The notes below the pieces were generated by a model. It was not told the DNA's origin, did no database searches, and worked only from the letters and a program-made list of their open reading frames with translations. A program made the translations under genes and the position numbers. Source: Ruegeria haliotis (GTDB taxonomy: Bacteria > Pseudomonadota > Alphaproteobacteria > Rhodobacterales > Rhodobacteraceae). From it: DNA of 64,000 nt. Location: the NCBI RefSeq assembly GCF_013377785.1, contig NZ_JABXWT010000014.1:1-64000 (forward strand), read 5' to 3'. Shown here piece after piece: positions 9,121-17,727 of the stretch. Every line of letters begins with the position of its first letter. Position 1 is the stretch's first letter.

Positions 9121-10953
9121 ATGGCCGATCAGAGGCAAACGGGTGGAATGACCACGCTGCAATCGCTGATGTGGCCCGAGCTGGGAATCTGCACGGAACG
9201 CGAGCTGTATCTGCGCACCGAAGGGGCTGCGGCCGTCTCGGTCGAGCGCCAAAGCGTTCATTTGGCAACCGGGGCAGGCCTTTCATTTGATACTTGGTTC
9301 AACCTGTTCAATTTGGGGCGCTGGGTACAGGATTGTGCCCTTCAATCCCTCGTTTTGCAGTTGGAAGGGTCGGGGCAGTTCGAGCTGGCCGTAACGTTGG
9401 CGACAAATGCCGAGTCCAGAGAGCAGGTCCTCTGTGAATATGTCCAATTCCCCAAGGAGGAATTGCTGGAATTGGACCTATCCCATCTACTGCGCGCGCC
9501 ATTTGGTAATGGTGTGTTGTTTTTTGAGTTGCGCGCGTTGAGTACGGGCGAACTGCGTTCCGCTCGCTGGCAGACTGCTGACCGAGCACAACGCGAGCCC
9601 AATATGGCTATTGCCATTACCACATTCCGCCGCGAAGCCGAAGTGACCCGCACTGTTGAACGCTTTACCGCCTTCCGGGAACAGTCATGGTTGAAGGACC
9701 ATGTGCAGATGATCGTTACCGACAATGGTCAGACGGTTGATTTGTCTCCGCCGGAAGGCGTCAGCCTGATACCCAATGAAAACCTTGGCGGTGCCGGTGG
9801 CTTTACCCGCGGTCTTTTGGAAGCGCGCGCGCGCGGAGCCACGCATTGTTTGTTCATGGATGATGATGCCTCGATCCATATGGAAAGCCTTGAGCGGACC
9901 TGGATGCTTCTGGCGTATGCCCGTGATCCGAAAACGGCGGTTGCCGGGGCGATGATCAGTGAACACTGCCGTTGGAAGATTTGGGAAAATGGCGCGGTTT
10001 TCCGCAGCCGGTGCAGACCGCTGCACATGGGCTCAGACCTGCGGGAACTCGATCAAGTGGTTTCAATGGAAAACCAGACAATCGAACCGGCTCCAGATAA
10101 TTTTTATGGTGCGTGGTGGTTTTTCGCCTTCCCGCTGGAAGAGGCAAAACATCTGGCTTTCCCATTTTTTGTGCGCGGCGATGATATTTCTTTTTCGTTG
10201 GCCAACGATTTTAACATCGTCACCCTCAACGGTGTGGTTTCTTTCCAAGAAAGCTTCACCGAGAAAGAAAGCCCGCAAACTTTGTATCTGGATTTGCGCA
10301 GCCATATGGCACATCACCTCAGCCTGCCGGTGCTCGATATTGGCCGTTGGGGCGTTCTGAAAATTGCCGTATCTTTTGTGATGCGCAATCTGCAACGGAT
10401 GCACTATGACACTTTGGAAGCCCTCAATCTGGCGTTCGAAGACGTGATGGAAGGACCGGAGTTTTTTGATCGCAATGCCGATATGGCGCAACGGCGCGCC
10501 GACTTGAAGGCGTTGACCCGGGATGAGGCTTGGCAAGTACTGGAAAGCCCCTCGAAGTTGCGGCAAGTGCGTAAAAAGAAAGCACGTAAAGGTGTGCGAT
10601 TGCTGGGTAAACTTACCTTGAATGGGCATTTGATACCCTGGTTCGGATACTTTGGTCGTAGGATTACCGTCAGGGCGGATGAGAGAGTCGATATCGCCTT
10701 TGCTTGGGGCGCGAGAGAGATCACCTACCTGAATTCTGCACAAGACAGATGTTACACCGTCCGCCATTCAAAGCGTCGCGCTTTGCAGCAGATCTGGCGC
10801 CTGATGGGGAATTCGCGGCGTTTTCTCAAGGACTATGACCGCCTGCTGTCCCTTTATCGAGACAAGTATAGTTACCTGACCAGTGAAGGTTACTGGAGAG
10901 AGAAACTGGCGATGACATCCGGAAGCGATGGGAAGCAAGAAGCTGCAGAATGA
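9121..10953 (+). CDS. GlfT2-like galactofuranosyltransferase (GT2)
   Basis: A 610-residue protein with the domain order of mycobacterial GlfT2: an N-terminal beta-rich region (about 1-155), a GT2 GT-A domain starting at AIAITTFRRE (about 162), the NENLGGAGGFTRG motif near 220, and the metal-binding MDDDAS motif near 245. YGAWWFFAFP and FFVRGDDISFSL at about 328-360 carry the likely catalytic acidic residue, and a helical C-terminal region follows. GlfT2 polymerises galactofuranose from UDP-Galf at the membrane. AAGGAG precedes the ATG. With glf 153 bases upstream, a galactofuran polymerase or transferase is the best reading; the acceptor is unknown. Confidence 0.85.
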   Translation: MADQRQTGGMTTLQSLMWPELGICTERELYLRTEGAAAVSVERQSVHLATGAGLSFDTWFNLFNLGRWVQDCALQSLVLQLEGSGQFELAVTLATNAESREQVLCEYVQFPKEELLELDLSHLLRAPFGNGVLFFELRALSTGELRSARWQTADRAQREPNMAIAITTFRREAEVTRTVERFTAFREQSWLKDHVQMIVTDNGQTVDLSPPEGVSLIPNENLGGAGGFTRGLLEARARGATHCLFMDDDASIHMESLERTWMLLAYARDPKTAVAGAMISEHCRWKIWENGAVFRSRCRPLHMGSDLRELDQVVSMENQTIEPAPDNFYGAWWFFAFPLEEAKHLAFPFFVRGDDISFSLANDFNIVTLNGVVSFQESFTEKESPQTLYLDLRSHMAHHLSLPVLDIGRWGVLKIAVSFVMRNLQRMHYDTLEALNLAFEDVMEGPEFFDRNADMAQRRADLKALTRDEAWQVLESPSKLRQVRKKKARKGVRLLGKLTLNGHLIPWFGYFGRRITVRADERVDIAFAWGAREITYLNSAQDRCYTVRHSKRRALQQIWRLMGNSRRFLKDYDRLLSLYRDKYSYLTSEGYWREKLAMTSGSDGKQEAAE

Positions 10954-10960
10954 AATAAGC

Positions 10961-10998
10961 AGGCGGGTGTTTCCAATTTGATTGGCTCCCCGCCTTTT
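10961..10998 (+). terminator. Intrinsic terminator after the galactofuranose genes
   Basis: AGGCGGG at 10961-10967 pairs with CCCGCCT at 10989-10995. An inner CCAAT/ATTGG stem continues the hairpin, and a T run follows. It lies just after the stop codon of the GlfT2-like gene. Confidence 0.8.
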
Positions 10999-11541
10999 CA
11001 AGATGCGCTCATTTTCCACCCGGCTGGTTGCATGTCCATATCAGGGTTGAACAGCTTGGTCATGGCGTAGTGGAGGCGATTGGTATCGGTTGATAATCTA
11101 CTCCACAATGTTTGAGCAGTTTCCGTATCGGTTCGTCCAATACCTCGCACAGCTGTCGGGGCCCAGTGTGTTTGATGTTCTCCAAAACGAAACCCTGCGA
11201 GGGTACCAGCCGATGATCGCGACAACATACAGCACCCCACGATGCATGGGCAGGTAGGTGATCTCGGTACACTAAATTTGGTTGCGGCGTTCGGCCAGCG
11301 GCCCTTTTGTTCTTCTCTTTCTGAGGTTCCTTTGTCGCGCTGTTTGAAGATATCAGAAACGCCTACCAACAGCACTCACTTCCAGCCATGGATCATCAAA
11401 CGGTGCATTCCAACTGACGGACCCGTTCAACCACCGCCCGTTCGCCTTTCAGCGTGGAAAGGCGAACCAGACCTTGAATTCGAGTAAGTGCGTCCTCTGG
11501 TTTGGCGGCCGTCCGAAGCCAAGAGGACTTCGTAAATTTAC
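10999..11541. pseudogene. Intergenic region with a possible decayed minus-strand gene
   Basis: About 540 bases without a convincing intact gene. On the minus strand, two frames (about 11060-11272 and 10998-11090) each give protein-like text, for example GFVLENIKHTGPRQLCEVLDEPIRKLLKHCGVDY and then MTKLFNPDMDMQPAGW. A frameshifted remnant of one gene would explain this. I do not recognise a family, and chance open frames remain possible. Confidence 0.25.
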
Positions 11542-12321
11542 CTAAGACAAGAGCAAGCTTGATAACTTCTGTGCTCCATCCTGCAAAATGTGCAGGAATT
11601 GCATCAAGCTGTCCAAATCATGGCGTTGGGTGGGCGCATGAACGGATAATGTAGCGACCAGTCTCTTTTGCCCATCTAAAATCGGAACCGCGATGGCCGC
11701 CATTCCGGGCATGAATTCTTCGTTGTCGGTCGAGTATCCGTTCTGCGAAATGCGTTGCATCTCATCGCGCAAAACCTCGGGATCAGTTAGTGTTCGCTCT
11801 GTATGAGGAAGCAATTTCCGCGCGGAAAGATAGCCATCCATTGTGTTCTGACGAAGGGTGGACAGATACATCTTCCCACTTGCGGTGCTATGAAAAGGCA
11901 CCTGGGTCCCAATTGGCAACTGAATTCGCAGCGGCCACTTGGTTTCGACCCTGTCGAGATAGATCATCCCCTCTCTGTCAGGGATAGCAAGATTACAGGT
12001 CTCTCCGATCTCGTCGGCGACGCCCTGCAGAATCGCAAGGCGCGCGGTTCGCAGATGCTCGGCGGACATTGTGTTGACCGACAGTTGCCGCATACGGGGT
12101 CCGGGACCATAGGACCGGCCATCCAGATCACGTTGGAGAAACCCTTCAGCCTCGGCTGTTTGCAGCAACCGGTGGATCGTCGGCTTTGCCAAACCAAGTG
12201 CATCGATCAAATCCGACGGCTTTACTGCTACTCCACGCTTTGCCACTTCCTCGATGATAAGCAGCAAGCGCAGATTGGTCGGTATCTGGGTGTCTTTTTC
12301 TGGGGCGTCGGTATTTCTCAT
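11542..12321 (-). CDS. IclR-family transcriptional regulator
   Basis: A 259-residue regulator with an N-terminal winged helix (about residues 15-75, including VKPSDLIDALGLAKPTIHRLLQTAEAEG, where the helix-turn-helix is clear) and the IclR effector domain (about 85-255, with LPIGTQVPFHSTASGKMYL). The start at 12321 was chosen because a longer frame would run into the TRAP permease, which ends 12 bases upstream. It probably senses the substrate or product of the TRAP transporter and GMC enzyme. The palindrome at 15686-15704 is the obvious candidate site. Confidence 0.9.
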   Translation of the reverse strand: MRNTDAPEKDTQIPTNLRLLLIIEEVAKRGVAVKPSDLIDALGLAKPTIHRLLQTAEAEGFLQRDLDGRSYGPGPRMRQLSVNTMSAEHLRTARLAILQGVADEIGETCNLAIPDREGMIYLDRVETKWPLRIQLPIGTQVPFHSTASGKMYLSTLRQNTMDGYLSARKLLPHTERTLTDPEVLRDEMQRISQNGYSTDNEEFMPGMAAIAVPILDGQKRLVATLSVHAPTQRHDLDSLMQFLHILQDGAQKLSSLLLS

Positions 12322-12332
12322 CCCGCTACAGT

Positions 12333-13691
12333 CTAGTTGTTTGGCAGCAGTATCAAGGCCAGATCCGGTACCAGTGAAACCAATATCCATACCGAAAGCA
12401 ACGCAATCAAATAGGGCACCGTGTACCGCAGCAGGCGGAAGTAGGGCACGCCTGTTACGCCTGATGCGACATAAAGGTTAAGACCGTAAGGTGGTGTGAT
12501 GAAACCGATCGAAGCGCCGACCAGAAAGATCACAGAGAAGTGGATGGGATCAACGCCGACGGATGCCGCAATGGGCGCAAGGATCGGAGCAAGGATGATT
12601 GTCACCGGAAGGCTTTCCAGCACCATCCCGGAGAAAAAGACAATGACCATCGACGTAAAAAGAACCGCGTAATAGCCGCCCATGGAAGTCACAAAGTCTC
12701 CGATGGTTTGTTGCGCACCCAGCAGCGACAGGATCTGTTGCATGACAACCGAAATGGCGATCAGTGGCGCGAGGATGCCGGTGATTTGGGCGGAGCGGAT
12801 TACAATTGAGGGGATTTCCGGGATCGTGAACCCTTCGACGACCAGCATTTCCGCAAAGCTCTTGTCGACCGGCGAGACATCATCGCGCGCGCCCATGATG
12901 CGGTTGATCGGATAACTCACAAGGCCAGCAATCACGCAAAAGCCTACGGTAACGCCTGCCGCTTCGGTCGGGGAAAACTTGCCTGTGTAGATGCCCCAAA
13001 GCACCAGGCCGATGGCAAAGAAACCAAGCCATGCGCCGAATGCGGTCTTTAGGATGCGGTTCAGTTGCAAGGGGATCAGATAACCCCAGCCGTTGATCCG
13101 GCAGATGATCCAGCAGGCAAGCTGCATGCCGATCACCATCAAAGCTCCGGGTATTATGCCAGCTACGAACAATTCGGAAATTGGCAGGTTCATCAGGAAC
13201 CCATAAACGATGAAGATGATCGACGGCGGGATAATGATCCCGACGGTGCCACCTGCGGCGGCAGTTGCGGCGCTGAAGCGTTCGTCATAGCCGCCTTTGA
13301 CCATTTCAGGGTGCAACATCGAACCTATGGTCGCGGTGGTTGCCGAGTTCGACCCCGAGATTGCCGCAAACAGCCCGCAGGCCCCAAGCGAGGCCATGGC
13401 CAGCCCTCCGCGTAACCATCCCAGACAGGCATATGCAAAATCGCTAAGCCTGCGCGCGATGCCGGACTTGTTGATCAGATCGCCTGTCAGAATGAACAGC
13501 GGCATCGCCAGTAGTGCGAAACCTTTGTTGAAAACGTTCAACAATTCCGCGCCCATATTGTCCAGCGTCAGGCCAAGGACAAACGAACAGCCGATCACCC
13601 AATAGCCGATGACCAATAACACTGGAACGCCCAGCATGAAAAGAAAAGTAACCCCGAGAGAGATCAGTGTAACCCATGTTCCGTCTGTCAT
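12333..13691 (-). CDS. dctM: TRAP transporter large permease (DctM type)
   Basis: A 452-residue membrane protein with about 12 hydrophobic segments and the DctM hallmark FAAISGSNSATTATIGS near residue 110. It carries the sodium-driven transport step for an organic acid handed over by the binding protein. It begins at the last base of the small permease stop codon (TGATG), indicating translational coupling. It is encoded between dctQ and the IclR regulator on the same strand. Confidence 0.93.
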   Translation of the reverse strand: MTDGTWVTLISLGVTFLFMLGVPVLLVIGYWVIGCSFVLGLTLDNMGAELLNVFNKGFALLAMPLFILTGDLINKSGIARRLSDFAYACLGWLRGGLAMASLGACGLFAAISGSNSATTATIGSMLHPEMVKGGYDERFSAATAAAGGTVGIIIPPSIIFIVYGFLMNLPISELFVAGIIPGALMVIGMQLACWIICRINGWGYLIPLQLNRILKTAFGAWLGFFAIGLVLWGIYTGKFSPTEAAGVTVGFCVIAGLVSYPINRIMGARDDVSPVDKSFAEMLVVEGFTIPEIPSIVIRSAQITGILAPLIAISVVMQQILSLLGAQQTIGDFVTSMGGYYAVLFTSMVIVFFSGMVLESLPVTIILAPILAPIAASVGVDPIHFSVIFLVGASIGFITPPYGLNLYVASGVTGVPYFRLLRYTVPYLIALLSVWILVSLVPDLALILLPNN

Positions 13692-14356
13692 CAGTCTGCC
13701 CCGATCACGGCTTGCTTGATCAGCGGCTCACCGGTTTTCCAGTTGTGAAGATCGTCTGCCAGGTTCTGAAACACGCGCCCAACCATAAGGAAAAACGACA
13801 GGGGTGCAGCAAGTAAGAACCACCACTGCATGACGTTGTCGGTGCCCAGCACGATCTGAAAGTTAGAGGCCGATAAAGCCACCAGTCGCGAGGTCGTGAC
13901 GATGACGATGACGGCAAAAATAAACCACAAGACAGCATCCAGAGAAAGGCAAGCCAGTTGCCCGCCACGCGGCATCGCAGAGCGGAATTCACTGAAACTC
14001 AGGTGGGTCCGCAAACGTACATTGTAGGACGCGCCGAACCATGCCATGACCATGAACAAAAGCGGGGGAATGGTCGTTGACCATGGCTCTTGATCGTTGA
14101 AAACAAAGCGGTCGATGACGCCCCAGAAAATGATCAATGCAATGGCCAGATAAGAATAGACCATCACGGACCGTTCGAAGTGTCGCTCGATGAGCGGGAC
14201 TTTGCGATAGATCATCATCACCAGCAGCCCGCCTAAAGCGGCCACAACAGCGCCAAAGACCCATGTTGCGTCAGACTCCAATGCGGATTGTATCTCGAAC
14301 GAATCCTGGCTGAGTAAGGCGCTGAATATTGCGCCGATATCTGCCCAAAACGACAT
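13691..14356 (-). CDS. dctQ: TRAP transporter small permease (DctQ type)
   Basis: A 221-residue protein with four main hydrophobic segments, the size and topology of DctQ subunits, which pair with DctM in the inner membrane. It has a slightly long N-terminal region before the first core segment. It lies between the binding protein gene and dctM and shares a base with the dctM start. The identification rests mainly on topology and context. Confidence 0.88.
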   Translation of the reverse strand: MSFWADIGAIFSALLSQDSFEIQSALESDATWVFGAVVAALGGLLVMMIYRKVPLIERHFERSVMVYSYLAIALIIFWGVIDRFVFNDQEPWSTTIPPLLFMVMAWFGASYNVRLRTHLSFSEFRSAMPRGGQLACLSLDAVLWFIFAVIVIVTTSRLVALSASNFQIVLGTDNVMQWWFLLAAPLSFFLMVGRVFQNLADDLHNWKTGEPLIKQAVIGAD

Positions 14357-14385
14357 GAACCCCGTCCTCCCAGTCGGTGTTTAGA

Positions 14386-14412
14386 GGAACCGACTTGATA
14401 AAAGCCGGTTCC
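14386..14412 (-). repeat. Intercistronic hairpin between the TRAP binding protein and dctQ
   Basis: GGAACCG at 14386-14392 and CGGTTCC at 14406-14412 can pair in the 66-base gap between the two genes. There is no T run, so it is more likely a transcript-stabilising or attenuating hairpin than a full terminator. Such hairpins commonly raise the amount of binding protein relative to permease. Confidence 0.4.
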
Positions 14413-14422
14413 ACAATCTTTA

Positions 14423-15661
14423 TCAGGCCTCGCCCTTCCACCAACGGCGGGGTTCGACGTTTTCGGCGCGGGTGTCTGCGGGAATTTCACGCGCGATGTC
14501 GAAGATTTCCTGATAGGTATCAATACCTCCGGCCCATTTGTTCAACCGCTCGCGCCATTGTGCCCAAGGTTCCGGGTTATGGTTCGGGGCACACATCTCT
14601 TCCGCCAGTTTGATCTGATCATCCGCCAAGAACGCCGGGCGCACGCCATTTTCAGCGAAAATAGTGTCAGGCAATTGCGGGTCCGAGAAGCCGACGGTAT
14701 TAATCAATGCTGCCTCGTTGGCACCCTGAATAAGCGCCTGCGTAAAGTAGGACGATTCCATTACTGCGTCCTGAAGCTCACCCCCCAGACTATCAAAGAC
14801 CTTGGACGACATCGATGTATGCTCGGTTCCGCAGAAGAACTTGAGGTTCACCGACTGCGAAACAACAGGTGACATATTGGCATAAGCGACAGCCGAGGCC
14901 CATGTTTCGGCGCCGTCGATCAGACCTGTTTTTAGCGCATCGAGAGTCTCCTCCCATGCCACAGGAACCGGGTTCAGGTTCAACAACTGCATGGCAATCC
15001 GGCCCAGCTGCGTGCCCGTCACACGGTTCTTGGTTCCAAACAGTTCCTCAAGTTTGGTCACCGTCGGTTTGTCCGAAAAAGTCGATCCCATCTGCAGGCC
15101 GCGCAGCTCGCAATGGGTAAACAGGAACTTCAGACCGTGCCGTTTTTCAAGCGGGTCACGCAGGATGCGCTGGCTCGCCGGGCTATAGAAGAAATGATAC
15201 TGCGCCGCGCGGCTGGGGAACATATAGGCATAGTCCAGCACGTTCAGATATGGCGCACCACCCGCCGAATTCTGGGTCGACGCCGCATAGATGTCGACGA
15301 TGCCCTGCTGGGTTTTCTCGACACAGCTTAGCTGACCGCAGATCTGATTGTCGCCGATGAACTCGATGCGAATCTCGCCGTCTGTGCGCTCTTCCAGATC
15401 GCGGGCGAATTCAATCGCACCTGCGCGTTCGATCAGCAGGTTACGTGTGTTGAACCCCGATGCTCCGAATTTCAGCGTGTGTTTCGCTTCTTTCGAAAAC
15501 CGCTTTTCATAGGTCGATTCAGCCGCGTGTGCCAGATTCGCCAGGCTCATCGCCCCGCCAAATCCGCCGGCCGCCATGAGTGTCGAGCTCATGCCATAGC
15601 GCCCGGCCACACGGAAAAAATCCCGCCTTGAAATGCCACTTAATTTCTGTCCGATCTCCAT
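14423..15661 (-). CDS. dctP: TRAP transporter substrate-binding protein (DctP family) with Tat signal
   Basis: A 412-residue periplasmic binding protein. The N-terminus carries a Tat motif, ISRRDFFRVAGRYG, then a hydrophobic stretch ending ANLAHAAE, so it is exported folded. The body has DctP features such as GAETWASAVAYANMSPVV, where the substrate pocket lies. The start at 15661 was chosen because GGGAGG sits seven bases upstream. It is first in an operon with dctQ and dctM. The ligand is not evident; the divergent GMC enzyme hints at an alcohol or polyol-related acid. Confidence 0.9.
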   Translation of the reverse strand: MEIGQKLSGISRRDFFRVAGRYGMSSTLMAAGGFGGAMSLANLAHAAESTYEKRFSKEAKHTLKFGASGFNTRNLLIERAGAIEFARDLEERTDGEIRIEFIGDNQICGQLSCVEKTQQGIVDIYAASTQNSAGGAPYLNVLDYAYMFPSRAAQYHFFYSPASQRILRDPLEKRHGLKFLFTHCELRGLQMGSTFSDKPTVTKLEELFGTKNRVTGTQLGRIAMQLLNLNPVPVAWEETLDALKTGLIDGAETWASAVAYANMSPVVSQSVNLKFFCGTEHTSMSSKVFDSLGGELQDAVMESSYFTQALIQGANEAALINTVGFSDPQLPDTIFAENGVRPAFLADDQIKLAEEMCAPNHNPEPWAQWRERLNKWAGGIDTYQEIFDIAREIPADTRAENVEPRRWWKGEA

Positions 15662-15685
15662 TGCTTGCCTCCCTGTTCGCAATTA

Positions 15686-15704
15686 TTGAGACGTTTTGTA
15701 TCAA
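15686..15704. promoter_or_regulatory. Palindromic operator candidate in the TRAP/GMC divergent region
   Basis: TTGAGACGTTTTGTATCAA reads as TTGA-n-AC, five spacer bases, GT-n-TCAA, an imperfect palindrome. It lies 24 bases upstream of the dctP start and 66 bases before the GMC start. A TATAGT box at 15715-15720 could be the -10 element for the GMC gene. Its size and location suit the IclR protein encoded downstream of the TRAP genes; binding is inferred. Confidence 0.45.
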
Positions 15705-15770
15705 AAAAGGCTAGTATAGTTCTGGCAATTTGCATAGAGTTTTTTTCAACAACCTTGGAAGGAGATCGTC

Positions 15771-17366
15771 ATGGAGGTAGATTATGCAGTCGTCGGAGCC
15801 GGGTCTTCAGGCTGTGTTGTCGCCAATCGCCTGAGCGCCGATCCCAACACAACGGTAGCCTTGCTTGAGGCAGGCGGGCGCGATTCCAATCCATGGATTC
15901 ACATACCCGTTGGGTATTTCAAGACCATGCATAACCCGACGCTCGATTGGTGTTATCGCACAGAACCGGATCCGGGATTGAACGGACGGTCGATTGACTG
16001 GCCGCGCGGGAAAGTACTGGGTGGTTCGTCTTCGTTGAATGGCTTGCTTTATGTCCGCGGTCAGAAAGAGGATTATGATCGCTGGCGTCAAATGGGCAAT
16101 GTTGGATGGGGCTGGGAAGATGTCTTGCCGCTGTTCAAGCGCAGCGAAGACCAAGAGAGGGGAGAAGACGAGTTTCATGGTGTCGGGGGGCCGCTCTCGG
16201 TCTCGAACATGCGCATCCAGCGCCCGATTTGTGACGCCTGGGTGGCAGCGGCACAGACAGCGGGATACCCCTTTAACTCTGATTACAATGGCGAAAATCA
16301 GGAGGGTGTGGGATATTTTCAGCTGACCACACGAAATGGTCGTCGTTGCAGTGCGGCGGTTGCCTATCTGAAGCCGATCCGAAGCCGGCAAAACCTGAAC
16401 GTCATTACCCATGCTCTGGTCAGTCGCATTGTGCTGGACGGGAAAAAGGCGACCGGATTGGTATATCGGGATCGTTCGGGGAACGAGAAGACGATCAAGG
16501 TTCGTCGCGAAATCATCTTATCGGGCGGCGCGATCAACTCGCCGCAGATTCTGATGCTGTCCGGGATTGGCGATCCGGATCACCTGAAGGAAAACGGTAT
16601 TGAACCTACACACGCGCTGCCAGGTGTCGGCAAGGGTCTTCAGGACCATTTGCAGGCGCGTCTGGTCTTCAAGTGTAACGAGCCAACGCTGAATGATGAG
16701 GTCCGAAGCTTGTTCAATCAGGCGCGAATCGCATTGAAATACGCTCTGTTCCGGGCAGGTCCGATGACCATGGCTGCCAGTCTCGCGACCGGGTTCTTGA
16801 AAACACGACCCGACGTCGAAACCCCCGATATTCAGTTTCACGTCCAGCCCTGGTCAGCAGACAGCCCTGGCGAGGGTGTGCATCCATTCTCGGCTTTCAC
16901 GATGTCCGTTTGCCAGTTGCGGCCAGAGAGCCGTGGGCAATTGCGTCTGAATGGCCCGGATCCAATGCAACACGTCAAAATCATTCCGAATTACCTGTCT
17001 ACTGAAACGGATTGCAGAACCATCGTCGATGGGGTGAATATTGCCCGGAAAATTGCACGTCATAGCCCTCTGATCTCAAAAATTTCAGAGGAGTTTCGAC
17101 CCACATCCGAACTACAATGTGATGATTACACAGGCACATTGGATTGGGCGAGATCGAACTCGGTTTCGATTTATCACCCCGCTGGTACATGCGCGATGGG
17201 CACGTCAGAAAGCTCTGTCGTTGACCCGAGTCTCAAGGTGCATGGTATCGATAACCTAAGGATTGCTGACTGTTCAATCATGCCTGAGATCGTCAGCGGC
17301 AACACCAACGCGCCTGCGATCATGATTGGGGAAAAGGCAAGCGACCTGATCTCTGCAGAACCTTAG
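15771..17366 (+). CDS. GMC-family FAD oxidoreductase (choline dehydrogenase-like)
   Basis: A 531-residue flavoprotein with the N-terminal FAD motif GAGSSGCVVANRLS, the first GMC signature in GKVLGGSSSLNGLLYVRG near 85, and the second in SGGAINSPQILMLSGIG near 250. The C-terminal YHPAGTCAMG and GNTNAPAIMIGEKASD segments carry the catalytic His and Asn. It oxidises an alcohol, probably passing electrons to quinone or oxygen. AAGGAG precedes the start. Divergence from a TRAP operon suggests uptake and oxidation of one compound. The closest named relatives are BetA and AlkJ-type alcohol dehydrogenases; the substrate is not determined. Confidence 0.9.
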   Translation: MEVDYAVVGAGSSGCVVANRLSADPNTTVALLEAGGRDSNPWIHIPVGYFKTMHNPTLDWCYRTEPDPGLNGRSIDWPRGKVLGGSSSLNGLLYVRGQKEDYDRWRQMGNVGWGWEDVLPLFKRSEDQERGEDEFHGVGGPLSVSNMRIQRPICDAWVAAAQTAGYPFNSDYNGENQEGVGYFQLTTRNGRRCSAAVAYLKPIRSRQNLNVITHALVSRIVLDGKKATGLVYRDRSGNEKTIKVRREIILSGGAINSPQILMLSGIGDPDHLKENGIEPTHALPGVGKGLQDHLQARLVFKCNEPTLNDEVRSLFNQARIALKYALFRAGPMTMAASLATGFLKTRPDVETPDIQFHVQPWSADSPGEGVHPFSAFTMSVCQLRPESRGQLRLNGPDPMQHVKIIPNYLSTETDCRTIVDGVNIARKIARHSPLISKISEEFRPTSELQCDDYTGTLDWARSNSVSIYHPAGTCAMGTSESSVVDPSLKVHGIDNLRIADCSIMPEIVSGNTNAPAIMIGEKASDLISAEP

Positions 17367-17584
17367 TTCACCGAGCTCCAAACTTGCAGATAATTAACGT
17401 TTCTGCTTCCCGTGCAGCCCTTTCACGGGAAGTCGTCCGTATAGATTGCTCACGCCGTTCCCAAGCTGAAGTCCAAAGGCAAGATGAACGACATCTAAGC
17501 TTTTGAAGGTTTGGTGAACCTGCATCAGATTGGCCGGAACCTGGCCTGTGTGAATTCGGTTGAATCTGCGGCCATTTCCTCCTA

Positions 17585-17685
17585 GTCACGGTCCCACCTC
17601 GGGGTGCGCGGTCTGTCGCGCTGAGACGCCTTTTGGTGAACCCGTTGAACCTGAACCGGCTAGAACCGGCGGAGGGAAAGGTGAC
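17585..17685 (+). ncRNA. TPP riboswitch (THI element)
   Basis: The conserved thi-box elements are visible in order: GGGGTGC at about 17600, CTGAGA at about 17621, a GTTGAACCTGAACCGG block at about 17644-17659, and GGAGGGAAAGGTG at about 17671. GTCAC at 17585-17589 and GTGAC at 17681-17685 can close the P1 stem. It ends 42 bases before thiB. In proteobacteria this RNA binds thiamine pyrophosphate and reduces expression of thiamine genes, here probably by affecting translation of thiB, since no terminator is obvious. Confidence 0.93.
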
Positions 17686-17727
17686 GGTTTCAACCATCCC
17701 CACCCTCTCGCCGCAATGGAGGATGAT

